Assembly: GCA_900551505.1 (NCBI GenBank)
Contig: URWK01000080.1
Span: 1 to 6,319 of the forward strand
Direction: 5' to 3'
Source: an uncultured Ruminococcus sp.
GTDB lineage: Bacteria > Bacillota > Clostridia > Oscillospirales > Ruminococcaceae
Length of the DNA stretch: 6,319 bases
The position numbers and the translations under genes were made by a program. This document shows, piece after piece, positions 6,233 to 6,319 of this stretch (position 1 is its first letter; each line of letters begins with the position of its first letter). The notes under the pieces were generated by a model. It was not told where the DNA came from. It saw nothing but the letters and a program-made list of their open reading frames with translations, and did not search any database.

Positions 6233-6285
6233 TCAGAAAACATTGCATTTCTCCAATATTTAATTAAGTCTTCCGTATAGGGCGT

Positions 6286-6319
6286 GGGGGGGGGGGGGGG
6301 GGGGCCGCCCCGCGGGGGG
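6286..6319. other. Low-complexity contig end, probable artefact
   Basis: A 19-base G run (6286-6304) is followed by a GC scramble to the end of the window. It mirrors the left end: in both cases the genuine sequence runs outward into poly-G. Nothing biological can be supported here, and the few bases just inside it (about 6280-6285) may also be unreliable. Confidence 0.85.

Overview
The window looks like one short assembled contig from a low-to-mid GC Gram-positive gut or rumen anaerobe, most likely a Ruminococcus or close relative (Oscillospiraceae). The best evidence is a secreted protein that combines BspA-type leucine-rich repeats, Thr-rich linkers and a C-terminal type I dockerin, a combination typical of fibre-degrading ruminococci. 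Strong AGGAGG-like ribosome binding sites, a DNA polymerase I with a degenerate proofreading domain and a stand-alone Smr protein agree with a Firmicute. The genus is inferred from protein character, not from a marker gene.

All five convincing genes are on the minus strand, so transcription runs from the right end to the left. In transcription order they are: a small Smr-domain protein (5887-6141); DNA polymerase I, polA (3381-5873); the N-acetyltransferase rimI (2936-3394); the tRNA t6A transferase subunit tsaD (1918-2928); and the LRR-dockerin secreted protein (157-1836). The first four are packed like an operon: 13 nt between smr and polA, a 14-nt overlap of polA and rimI, and 7 nt between rimI and tsaD. 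Their roles are housekeeping: nucleic-acid maintenance (Smr, Pol I), protein N-terminal acetylation (RimI) and tRNA modification (TsaD).

A near-perfect 47-nt hairpin (1871-1917) starts at the base after the tsaD stop codon. It separates the housekeeping block from the LRR-dockerin gene, which begins only 34 nt beyond it. The hairpin has no U-tract on either strand, so it is not a textbook intrinsic terminator. It may be a processing or attenuation structure or a dispersed palindromic repeat.

The most unusual coding content is the LRR-dockerin protein. It has a signal peptide, seven exact 23-residue repeats, a Thr-rich linker, two diverged copies of a beta-rich domain I do not recognise, a second Thr-rich linker and a two-loop dockerin. 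No catalytic domain is visible, so it is probably a cell-surface or cellulosome-associated binding or scaffolding component.

Both contig ends are low-complexity junk (1-127 and about 6286-6319): a 76-nt poly-T and long G or C runs. Reading outward from the genuine sequence, both ends run into poly-G on the outward strand, which points to a sequencing or assembly artefact. The 142 or so genuine bases upstream of smr (about 6142-6285) hold a 16-bp inverted repeat and very short possible leader ORFs but no convincing promoter. I found no RNA gene, CRISPR array, insertion sequence or prophage, and no clearly novel system.
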